Assembly: GCA_963809825.1 (NCBI GenBank)
Contig: CAWELJ010000006.1
Coordinates: 186,001-250,000 of the forward strand
Direction: 5' to 3'
DNA from: Bog-473 sp963809825
Lineage (GTDB): Bacteria; Actinomycetota; Acidimicrobiia; Acidimicrobiales; RAAP-2
DNA length: 64,000 nt
Positions 15,931 to 23,400 of this stretch are shown piece after piece. Under the pieces are notes generated by a model. The model saw only the letters and a list, made by a program, of their open reading frames with translations, was not told the DNA's origin and searched no databases. Every line of letters starts with the position of its first letter. The stretch's first letter is position 1. A program made the translations under genes and the position numbers.

Positions 15931-16965
15931 GTGCCTCCCGAAATGATGCCGGCGGCCGTCTACGTGGGCGACGGCAGGATCGCCGTGGAGGACGTCCCCC
16001 GCCCGGAGCCGGGACCCGGCGAGGTGCTCGTCGAAATTGCCGAGTGCGGGATCTGCGGATCCGATCTGCACATGGTCCTGGAGCGCTACGCCAAGCCGGG
16101 TGCGATTCTCGGCCACGAGTGGTCGGGCGTCGTGGCCTCGGCGCCGACGGGCTTCGGCTGGACGGCCGGGGACAGGGTGGTGGGGAACGCGGCCCGGGGG
16201 TGCGGCGTGTGCCGGCCCTGCCGACGGGGCCGTCCCTCGGTGTGCCTCAGGCGCCCCTCGGCGGACTACCTCGGGTACCGGGGTGCGTTCTGCCGCTACA
16301 AGACGGTGGCGGCGGACAGCCTGATCCGGATCCCTGATTCGCTCCCGACCAGATTCGCCGCGCTGGCCGAACCGACGGCGATCGCCCTCCACGCAGTGCG
16401 GCTGGCGGGTGTCGCTCCCGAAGATCGGGTGCTCGTCACCGGGGCCGGCCCGGTCGGGCTCCTCATCATTGCGGTGCTGCGGGCGCAGGGGATCACCGAC
16501 ATCACCGTCAGTGAGCCGTCAGCGCTCCGGCGCCAGAGGGCACTCGACGTCGGCGCCGCCCGGGTCGTCGCGCCCGACGCCCTGGTGGAGCCGCCGATGG
16601 CCCAGCCGGTGGCGGATCCCTCCGCGGTCGTCTTCGAGTGCTCGGGACATGCCGCCGCCATTGAGGCGGCCCTCGGTCAGCTCGACTATGCCGGCACGCT
16701 GGTGATCGTCGGTACCGGCTTCGAACCGCCGAAGATCAATCAGAACCGCGTCATCATCTTCGAGCTCGAGATCGTCGGTGCCTACAACTACGACGACGAC
16801 GGCTTTCAACCGGCGGTGGACCTGCTCGCCAGCGGGACGCTCCCGCTCGAGTCATTGGTCGAACCCAACGACATTCCCCTCAGCGAGGTGATGGACTCGA
16901 TGGAACGACTCTCCCGGGGAGAGATCTCCAGCAAGGTCATGGTCCGACCGGGGAAGCCGTCATGA
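15931..16965 (+). CDS. zinc-dependent alcohol dehydrogenase (MDR family)
   Basis: GTG 15931 was chosen because TAGTGT ends seven bases before it, as in leaderless genes; ATG 15943 is an alternative. The 344-residue protein has catalytic zinc ligands in ECGICGSDLH and LGHEWSG. Structural cysteines lie in RGCGVCRPCRRGRPSVC, and VTGAGPVGLL binds the cofactor. It resembles sorbitol/threonine-dehydrogenase-like enzymes. Its stop overlaps the start of the VOC gene, so the two are coupled. It is not a close copy of the ADH at 4-5.2 kb. Confidence 0.88.
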   Translation: MPPEMMPAAVYVGDGRIAVEDVPRPEPGPGEVLVEIAECGICGSDLHMVLERYAKPGAILGHEWSGVVASAPTGFGWTAGDRVVGNAARGCGVCRPCRRGRPSVCLRRPSADYLGYRGAFCRYKTVAADSLIRIPDSLPTRFAALAEPTAIALHAVRLAGVAPEDRVLVTGAGPVGLLIIAVLRAQGITDITVSEPSALRRQRALDVGAARVVAPDALVEPPMAQPVADPSAVVFECSGHAAAIEAALGQLDYAGTLVIVGTGFEPPKINQNRVIIFELEIVGAYNYDDDGFQPAVDLLASGTLPLESLVEPNDIPLSEVMDSMERLSRGEISSKVMVRPGKPS

Positions 16966-17420
16966 GCGCGACGCCCGTCAGCCCCCGGATCAACCACGTG
17001 GCGATCAGCGTGGACGCCGACGTCATGGACGACGAGGGCCGTGCCGCGCTGCTCGACTTCTACTCCGAGGTCTTCGGCTGGATCGAAGGCGACAACAGCA
17101 CCGAAAAGGGCAACCCCCTCATCCTCTACACCGGGGAATCGCGCCAGTTCCTCTACCTGCTGCCGGCGAAGGACGAGTTCATGGTGACCCCGAACATGGA
17201 CCACTTCGGGATGGAGGTCTCCTCCAGGGAGGAGATGACGGAGATCCTGGACCGGGTCAGGGCGTACCAGCGCAAGGACGACCGCGTCCGCATCACCGAT
17301 ATCGGCACCATGGTGACGCACCACAACGACACCGACTACACGCTGACCAACGTCTACATCTGGTTCTTGATCCCGTTATGGATCGAGCTCCAGCACGTCG
17401 AACCACGTTCCAAGGTCTGA
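16962..17420 (+). CDS. VOC-family protein
   Basis: The 152-residue product overlaps the ADH gene by four bases. It opens with RINHVAISVDA and contains LLDFYSEVFGWIEG, the first module of a glyoxalase/dioxygenase fold. NMDHFGMEVSSREEMTEILDRV marks the second module and LIPLWIELQHVEP the closing strand with its acidic ligand. H12, H88 and E145 are candidate metal ligands. Coupling to an alcohol dehydrogenase suggests a small catabolic step, but the reaction is not known. Confidence 0.75.
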   Translation: MSATPVSPRINHVAISVDADVMDDEGRAALLDFYSEVFGWIEGDNSTEKGNPLILYTGESRQFLYLLPAKDEFMVTPNMDHFGMEVSSREEMTEILDRVRAYQRKDDRVRITDIGTMVTHHNDTDYTLTNVYIWFLIPLWIELQHVEPRSKV

Positions 17421-17838
17421 CTCGGCTGCGACCCCGGCGCGGGGTCGTGTGGAGGCGGGCCGACCCTCGAGCGCGGCACGCAGGGCTTTCTGGCCCGACC
17501 GTGGCCGCACGTGCCCGACGACCGCAGGACCGCTCGGTTCGCGCCGGCCGACTTTGTGACCAACCGACCTGGTACCCCCCTTCGGCCCCTGTCCGTCCAT
17601 GCGCACCGCGCCGATCCGAAATCGCGGGCGCGAATGTCCGGGTCACGGGCGAGCCGCCCGCAGCCAAAGGATCCGGTCCCCCGGTCACGTGCTGCCGGCC
17701 CGCACGTCAGATCGCCCTGCTCGCCAGGCACGCATCGTTCCGACAGGGTATGTTCCGGTCAGAGGTGGGTTGGAGGAGTCTGGCAGCCGGTCGAGCAGCG
17801 AGCGACACGTCGACCGAGGGATCCGGAACGCTCCTTCA
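17421..17838. other. gene-free stretch upstream of the GH16 gene
   Basis: These 418 bases hold no supported gene. Short GC-rich stem candidates occur (for example around 17637-17700). A TATGTT near 17749 could be a -10 for the lipoprotein gene. I could not match any known riboswitch or small RNA. Confidence 0.4.
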
Positions 17839-19086
17839 ATGGAGTCGCACATGCATACACAGACAAGGGTCAAGATCTGGAGGCGGGGACGACTCGCGGT
17901 CCCGGCCATTGCGGTCGCCTGCGCGGTCGTCCTCTCCGGCTGCCAGGCGGTGACCGTCCCGGCCACGAACGTCGGCACGACGACGGCGACCCTCAATGCA
18001 CAAGCAAGTTGTTCCGGCGGGAAGCCCGTCCCGTGTTCGTGGTACTGGCGCTGGGGCACCAATGGCAGCTTCCAGTCGTCGTCGCCCCTGCAGGGTCCCG
18101 TCATGGCGACCTGGTCCGGCACGTTGAGCTACCCCGTCACGGGTTTGACCCCCGGCACGACCTACCAGTACGAACTGTGCGGCGAGGGAGACAGCGTGAC
18201 TTCGTACGTGTGCGTCGGTGCGTCCAGCGGCGGGTTCCAGACCTTCACCACCGCACCGACCGCATCGAGCGGGTCGACCGGGTCGAATGGGGGAGGCGGA
18301 ACCGGCACGATGTCGGCTCCGAACGGATACTCGAGCCAACAGCTCATCTTCGACGACCAGTTCACCGGCACGAGTCTCGACAGCACCAAGTGGGTCTCGT
18401 ACCTCGGGGCGGCCGGACAGCGGTGGAACGGCTCAGGTGCCCTTCCGTCGCCCTACTCGGGCTCAAGCCCAAGCTCCAACGATGCGGCAATGTTCGGACC
18501 GAGCCAGGTGTCGGTGAACAACGGGCTGACCCTGACCGCGCAGCACAACGCCAACCAGTACGCGAGCTCCTACCCGTGGATCAGTGGGGTCGTGACGACC
18601 GAAGGGAAATTCTCCCTGCCCACGACGGCCTGGTACGTCCAGGTGAAGGCCAAGATGCCCGACCAGTCGCAGGGCATGTGGCCCGCGATCTGGTTCATGC
18701 CGGGCGTGGCGGGCACGGCGACCAACGAGCTCGATGGCTACGAAGGCGGGTTCCTCGGCTCTCCCGCCAACGACATCATGCACTCGGACTACTTCGCCAA
18801 CCAGGGCCAGCAACAAAGTGCCTACAACGTCGGGCTGGACACCAGCGCCGGCTACCACATCTACGGATTCCAGTTCATCCCGGGCCAGTCGATCACGGCC
18901 TACGTGGACGGGAAGCAGGTATGGCAGGTCAACGCCTCGAGCGGCGTCACCATTACCGGTGAGCCCTACGAGATCATGCTCGAGCTCCAGGTGGCCGCCC
19001 AGCAGACGTCGGGCTGGCACACGGTCACCAACGCCAACACTCCCACTTCGTCCATGACCGTCGCCGAGGTGCAGGCGTACAACTGA
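17839..19086 (+). CDS. GH16-family glycoside hydrolase lipoprotein
   Basis: The start is ATG 17839 (MESHMHTQ); ATG 17851 is equally possible. A lipoprotein signal ends in VVLSGC, so the 415-residue precursor is lipid-anchored outside the membrane. Next comes a fibronectin-III-like domain (TNVGTTTATLNAQ, GLTPGTTYQYELC), a Ser/Gly linker at about 135-155 and a C-terminal GH16 domain. The GH16 motif is ELDGYE (E297 nucleophile, D299, E302 acid/base), with WPAIWFMPG before it. GH16 enzymes cleave beta-1,3/1,4-glucans or galactans. The adjacent surface-sugar cassette may be coincidental. Confidence 0.85.
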   Translation: MESHMHTQTRVKIWRRGRLAVPAIAVACAVVLSGCQAVTVPATNVGTTTATLNAQASCSGGKPVPCSWYWRWGTNGSFQSSSPLQGPVMATWSGTLSYPVTGLTPGTTYQYELCGEGDSVTSYVCVGASSGGFQTFTTAPTASSGSTGSNGGGGTGTMSAPNGYSSQQLIFDDQFTGTSLDSTKWVSYLGAAGQRWNGSGALPSPYSGSSPSSNDAAMFGPSQVSVNNGLTLTAQHNANQYASSYPWISGVVTTEGKFSLPTTAWYVQVKAKMPDQSQGMWPAIWFMPGVAGTATNELDGYEGGFLGSPANDIMHSDYFANQGQQQSAYNVGLDTSAGYHIYGFQFIPGQSITAYVDGKQVWQVNASSGVTITGEPYEIMLELQVAAQQTSGWHTVTNANTPTSSMTVAEVQAYN

Positions 19087-19251
19087 CGGGCGCCACGTCT
19101 GAGGTCCAGCGAGGTTCGGTTGAGTCTCGGGTCGCGGAGTTACGTTGACATATCCGTTGGCAAGGCATGTCGGCTGACTCTTGAAAAGCAACCCCTCGGG
19201 TCCCGCGGTCCCGATGCCGGGTGGCCGGACCCCCAGCCCGACCTCATGCCC

Positions 19252-19279
19252 TTGGGGGGGCAGAAGGCGACCCTATAGT
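19252..19279 (+). promoter_or_regulatory. candidate promoter of the sugar cassette
   Basis: TTGGGG and TATAGT are separated by 16 bp, 50 bases upstream of the GNAT-like gene. TATAGT is one of the best -10 sequences in the window. It would drive the four overlapping genes that follow. Confidence 0.5.
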
Positions 19280-19329
19280 TTGACCATGCGGTGCCGGGCG
19301 GCGGTACGGAGGTCGCCGCAAGGATCGTG

Positions 19330-20262
19330 ATGGCCAGCCAGAGAACACTTGACGACGACCTCACCGGCTACGGCCACAAGGACTACGCCTCGTCATTGGC
19401 AGAGTTCGGTAGGCCCCTGTCGTTGCCACTCAGCGGCGGCTGGCTCTTGCAACGTCGCATCGGGCGCACCGAGTTCTTCGATGCGATGGGTCCGTACCCG
19501 ATCTTCCTGTGCCGCGACTGGAGTCGGCTGGACGAAGACCTGTCGGGCCTGGCAAACGATCTGGTCAGCGTGGTTCTGGTGGCCGATCCCTTCGCCCCCC
19601 AGAGCGGCGACGACTTCGAGCAGACCTTCGATCGCGTCGTTCGGTTCAAGGATCACTATGTCGCCGAACTCAGCGAATCGCCCGAAGCGTTCGTGCGGCC
19701 ATCGCACCAGGCGCATGCCCGGCGGGCGCTCCGGTCATTGGAAGTCGATGTGTATGACCGCCCCTGGGAGCACATCGACGACTGGGTTCGCCTGTACGCC
19801 AACCTGACGAGCCGCCATTCGATCTCGGGTCTGCGCGCGTTCTCGCGGCCGGCTTTCGAAAAGCAACTGAAGACGCCTGGCCTCGTGATGTTCGGGGCGA
19901 CCGCTGGCGACGAGATCGTCGGCCTCGACCTCTGGTTCGTGCAGGGAGACGTGGCCTATGGCCACCTCGCTGCCTTCTCGGATCTGGGGTACGAGTTGCG
20001 TGCGTCCTACGCCACCAAGTGGGCGATGCTGCACTATTTCAAGGGTCGGGTGTCGTGGGTGAACCTGACGGGCAGCTCCGGCATCTCCGTGGGCGAGATG
20101 GACGGGCTCGCCAGGTTCAAGAGTGGCTGGAGCACGACCACGAAGCCCGTCTATCTGTGCGAACGCATACTCCAACCGGAGATCTATGAGTTCCTGGCGG
20201 GAGAACGACCAACGGGTACGGAGGGCTACTTTCCCGCCTACCGCAGCGGAGAGTTTGGGTGA
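19330..20262 (+). CDS. GNAT/FemAB-like acyltransferase
   Basis: ATG 19330 (MASQRTLDDD) follows AAGGA; an in-frame GTG 39 bases upstream is less likely. The 310-residue protein resembles FemAB-like N-acyltransferases of polysaccharide clusters: a first half with SGGWLLQRRIGRTEFFDAMG and a GNAT-like second half with GLVMFGATAGDEIVGLDLWFVQGDVAYGHL and LTGSSG near the acyl-CoA site. It probably acylates an amino group on a surface sugar. It overlaps the formyltransferase gene by four bases (GTGA). The substrate cannot be read from sequence. Confidence 0.65.
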   Translation: MASQRTLDDDLTGYGHKDYASSLAEFGRPLSLPLSGGWLLQRRIGRTEFFDAMGPYPIFLCRDWSRLDEDLSGLANDLVSVVLVADPFAPQSGDDFEQTFDRVVRFKDHYVAELSESPEAFVRPSHQAHARRALRSLEVDVYDRPWEHIDDWVRLYANLTSRHSISGLRAFSRPAFEKQLKTPGLVMFGATAGDEIVGLDLWFVQGDVAYGHLAAFSDLGYELRASYATKWAMLHYFKGRVSWVNLTGSSGISVGEMDGLARFKSGWSTTTKPVYLCERILQPEIYEFLAGERPTGTEGYFPAYRSGEFG

Positions 20263-20942
20263 GCGACCGCGACCTCAGATTTGCCATGGTCGTCTCGACG
20301 TCCGGGTCGGTGATGAACGAGGTCCTCAAGGATGACCTCTTCCGGTCCCGGGTCCATCAGATCGTTGTGGACCGCCCCGGCTTGGCCCAGGAGAAGGCGA
20401 GGAGCCACGGCATTCCCACGACGATCGTTCCGAACGAAGACGTCGACCGGTTCTGCGCCCGGGTTCTGAGGCTCTTCGACGAGATGGCGATCGACTACGT
20501 ATTCTCCTTCTACACCAGCTTCTTTTCGGCCGAGTTCCGGGAGGCGTATCGAGATCGGATCCTCAATTTTCATCCCTCATTGCTTCCCGCCTTCAAGGGG
20601 ATGGACGGCTTCGGAGACACGGTGCGATACCCGGCCCGTTTCGCCGGCAACACGGTGGAGTTCATTGCTGACGTGATGGACGAGGGAAAGATCGTCATGC
20701 AGACCGCGTGTCCGGTCGACCCGGGTGTACCGACCGAACGCATCCGTCATCAGGTGTTCGTCCAGCAGTGCAAGGCACTCCTGCAGGTGGCGCGTTGGCT
20801 CCAGGAGGGCAGGATTCAAGTTGAGGGCCATCGAGTTGTCGTCGCGGGTGCGACCTACGGCTGCGCCTCGTTCTCGCCCGCCCTGGACAGCGACGAGGTC
20901 GCCCTCTGGAGTCCCCCCGATCCCTACAGTTGGTCCCGATGA
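20259..20942 (+). CDS. formyltransferase (PurN/Fmt-like catalytic domain)
   Basis: The 227-residue protein carries the 10-formyl-tetrahydrofolate transferase signature: N103 and H105 in ILNFHPSLLPAFKG and D141 after TVEFIADVM. It is close in size to PurN, but the cell's purine formyltransferase is unlikely to sit between an acyltransferase and a sugar aminotransferase. I infer an N-formyltransferase acting on an amino sugar made by the next gene. The GTG start overlaps the previous stop by four bases, and the stop overlaps the following ATG. Confidence 0.8.
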   Translation: MSDRDLRFAMVVSTSGSVMNEVLKDDLFRSRVHQIVVDRPGLAQEKARSHGIPTTIVPNEDVDRFCARVLRLFDEMAIDYVFSFYTSFFSAEFREAYRDRILNFHPSLLPAFKGMDGFGDTVRYPARFAGNTVEFIADVMDEGKIVMQTACPVDPGVPTERIRHQVFVQQCKALLQVARWLQEGRIQVEGHRVVVAGATYGCASFSPALDSDEVALWSPPDPYSWSR

Positions 20943-22054
20943 CACGGATACCCTTCCTCACCCCCAGGCTCCCCGACCCCTCAGTGGTGGTTCGGGACTA
21001 CCGCGAGATTTGTGAGGCGGGCGTCTTCACCAACAGCGGACCATTCGAGGGTCGTTTCGCTGCGGAGCTGGCGCGTTGGATCGGTCGTGATGTCGAGGTC
21101 GCCGTCACGGCCAATGCAACCATCGGCATTCAACTCGCGTGCAAGACGCTGTTCCACCGTGACCGTCGATTGGTGCCGGTTGCATCGTTCACCGCTGCGG
21201 CGGTTCCCCTCGCTTTGATGTGGAGTGGGTTCGAGCCTGTGCTCATCGACATTGAGCCCACGACCTGGCAGCCCGACCTGCGCATGGCCGAGCGGTTCCT
21301 GCAAAGGGAAGTTGACAACGTGGCCGGGATCCTTCTCACCAGCACGTTTGGCACGGCGAACGCGGCGATCGACGCCTGGGAGACCTTGGCCACGCAGTAT
21401 CGAGTACCCCTGGTCATCGACTCGGCGGCGGGCTTTGCATCTGAGTATTCGTGGGGCGAGCCGCTGGGCGCCCGGGGCGATTGTGAGATCTTCTCGTTCC
21501 ATGCCACCAAGACGCTGGCCATCGGTGAGGGCGGGGCAGTGGTATCGCGCGACCACGGGTTCATACGGCAGATCAATCAACTGAAGAACTTCGGATTCGA
21601 CGACGACCGAAGAGCTCGGGGGCTCGGTCAGAACGGCAAACTGCCAGAGCTCGCGTCGGCCATGGGGATCCGCCAGCTCGAGGTGTTCAAGGACCGCCTG
21701 ACCAAACGACAGGAGGTGCTGCGCTGGTACATCACGGCGTTGGAACCGCTCGGGTGCGCATTCCAATCGGATGGGGTGCTGGGGGTCCCTGCCTTCGTGT
21801 CCGTGGCCCTGCCGTCCCAGCGCCACCGGGAGCAGCTGGGCCTGAAACTCGACGAGGTCGAGGTGGGCTGGCGGGCGTACTTCAATCCTCCGATACACGG
21901 TCATCCGGCGTTTGCCGAACTGCCGAGGGCCGGAGACCTGGCGGTGACCGATGACCTGTGCGGCCGGATCATCTCCCTTCCGCTCGACGACTGGCTCACC
22001 CAGGCGGATGTGGGCCGAATCGCGAATGCCGTGAGGTGCGTCGTTGGCCACTGA
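20939..22054 (+). CDS. DegT/DnrJ/EryC1/StrS-family aminotransferase
   Basis: ATG 20939 overlaps the formyltransferase stop (ATGA). The 371-residue protein is a PLP-dependent sugar aminotransferase: AVTANATIGIQLA binds the cofactor phosphate, D161-S-A-A corresponds to the PLP-pyridine aspartate, and K191 in SFHATKTLAIGEGG is the Schiff-base lysine. Such enzymes convert nucleotide-bound keto sugars to amino sugars, supplying the amine that the neighbouring formyl- and acyltransferase could modify. The DTDP/UDP-keto-sugar donor enzymes are not in the window. Confidence 0.92.
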   Translation: MTRIPFLTPRLPDPSVVVRDYREICEAGVFTNSGPFEGRFAAELARWIGRDVEVAVTANATIGIQLACKTLFHRDRRLVPVASFTAAAVPLALMWSGFEPVLIDIEPTTWQPDLRMAERFLQREVDNVAGILLTSTFGTANAAIDAWETLATQYRVPLVIDSAAGFASEYSWGEPLGARGDCEIFSFHATKTLAIGEGGAVVSRDHGFIRQINQLKNFGFDDDRRARGLGQNGKLPELASAMGIRQLEVFKDRLTKRQEVLRWYITALEPLGCAFQSDGVLGVPAFVSVALPSQRHREQLGLKLDEVEVGWRAYFNPPIHGHPAFAELPRAGDLAVTDDLCGRIISLPLDDWLTQADVGRIANAVRCVVGH

Positions 22055-22079
22055 CGGGGGTCGTCCCCGGCGCGTCCGT

Positions 22080-23099
22080 ATGGCGGTCAGCCAGAAGCTC
22101 GAACGGATGGTCGACAGGTCCGTAGGCCCTCGCACCGAGGCCATACGGGAAGAGCTCGAACGGTTGGTCGATGGGTCCGTCAGCCCTCGAATCGAGGCCC
22201 TACGGGAAGAAGTGGAGCGACTTGCCGCGACGGTGTCGCAGCTCGGGGAGACGCTCTCCGAGCTGCGATCGATGACGGCGGACGCCCACGACGCGGTACG
22301 CGGGGAGGCGGTCCGACTCGATGCCCGGATCACCGACGTGCGACGGATCGCCTCGGCGTCGCTCGACGACCTTCCGCATCTCCGCCGCCAACTGCTCGCC
22401 GCACGGAGGACCGAGGCCTACGAGGAAGCGTTCAGCGACCCGGAGCCACTCATCACGGTGCGCATTCCGACGTATGTACGGAGCAAACTGCTGGTGGAGC
22501 GGGCGCTTCCCTCCATTGTCCGCCAGACCTACCAGAACTTCGAGGTCATCGTGGTCGGCGACGGCTGCACCAACGATGTGGCGGCGCGGATCGAGGACTT
22601 CGGAGATCCCCGGGTGCGGTTCGTCAACCTCCCATACCGGTATCCCTACCCGGAGGATCGGGAGCACCGTTGGTCCGTCGCCGGCGCCCCCGGTGCAAAT
22701 GTCGGCACGGAACTGGCGCGGGGCACCTGGTTGGCGATGCTCGGCGACGACGACGAGTTCGAGCCGCACCACCTGGAGTGCCTCCTGGAGCATGCTCGCT
22801 CGACTCGCTCGGAAATGGTGTACGGCGACCTCCTCGTGCGCCATCGTCCCCCCGAGGCGGACGAAGTCCTGTCCCGCTACCCGCCGGAGCACGGGTGGTT
22901 CAACTTCCAGGGGGCGATCTTCATGGCGGCGCTCGGCTTCTACGAGTTCAGTACCACGTCGTGGCTCCTCGATGAGCCCTCGGACTGGAACCTCTGTCGG
23001 CGCATGCTCGAGTCAGGCGTGCGCATCGGCCACGTCGACCGCGTGGTCACCGTCTGTTTCCCGTCGCACTACTGGGAGCCCGAGACGCGAGGACTGTGA
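22080..23099 (+). CDS. family 2 glycosyltransferase with N-terminal coiled coil
   Basis: ATG 22080 was chosen; TTG 22044, overlapping the aminotransferase, is also possible. The 339-residue protein starts with about 100 residues of heptad-like helices (REELERLVDGSV, REEVERLAATVSQLGETL). The GT-A domain then shows PLITVRIPTY, YQNFEVIVVGDGCTND and the metal-binding GDDDEFEPHHLE. The GT2 family transfers a sugar from a nucleotide donor. The coiled coil suggests an oligomer or scaffold. It completes the surface-sugar cassette. The N-terminal part contains an internal repeat (DRSVGPRTEAIREELERL / DGSVSPRIEALREEVERL). Confidence 0.85.
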   Translation: MAVSQKLERMVDRSVGPRTEAIREELERLVDGSVSPRIEALREEVERLAATVSQLGETLSELRSMTADAHDAVRGEAVRLDARITDVRRIASASLDDLPHLRRQLLAARRTEAYEEAFSDPEPLITVRIPTYVRSKLLVERALPSIVRQTYQNFEVIVVGDGCTNDVAARIEDFGDPRVRFVNLPYRYPYPEDREHRWSVAGAPGANVGTELARGTWLAMLGDDDEFEPHHLECLLEHARSTRSEMVYGDLLVRHRPPEADEVLSRYPPEHGWFNFQGAIFMAALGFYEFSTTSWLLDEPSDWNLCRRMLESGVRIGHVDRVVTVCFPSHYWEPETRGL

Positions 23100-23156
23100 G
23101 GGGTACCGCTGCCGGGACGCACCGCACCGGAGACACGATGCAGGTCGTACAGAATT

Positions 23157-23233
23157 TGGTGGAGGCGATGGGACTTGAACCCACGAACCTCTTGACTGCC
23201 AGTCAAGCGCTCTACCAGCTGAGCTACGCCCCC
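23157..23233 (-). tRNA. tRNA-Ala (anticodon GGC)
   Basis: A complete cloverleaf on the minus strand: 7-bp acceptor stem with the G3-U70 pair that identifies alanine tRNAs, D arm AGCTCAGCTGGTAGAGC, anticodon stem CTTGA/TCAAG around loop CTGGCAG (anticodon GGC), T arm with GGTTCAAGTCC, and an encoded CCA at 23157-23159. It reads GCC and GCU codons. Confidence 0.97.
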
Positions 23234-23388
23234 AGTGGCGGAGGTCAACGCTAGCAGTCGGGAACGACCGCCCCGGCTCGGCGGAGGTCCGGAACGCAGC
23301 GAACGGACCCATCGGATACGACCGAAACGCGCGCCCCGTGGGCCCGGCACTCCCGCCCACGCTGATCAGGACGTTCCAGGCCGTCGCC

Positions 23389-23394
23389 TACCCT
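23389..23394 (+). promoter_or_regulatory. leaderless -10 element of leuS
   Basis: TACCCT lies exactly at -12 to -7 relative to the leuS ATG, the placement expected when transcription starts at the start codon. There is no ribosome-binding site between it and the gene. Confidence 0.5.
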
Positions 23395-23400
23395 GGTGGC

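Noticed and set aside
17637..17700. Possible c-di-GMP-I-type riboswitch before the GH16 gene
   Set aside because: A few words such as GGGCGAGCC and GCCAAAGG resemble the aptamer, but the conserved receptor and P1b/P1c pairing could not be drawn.
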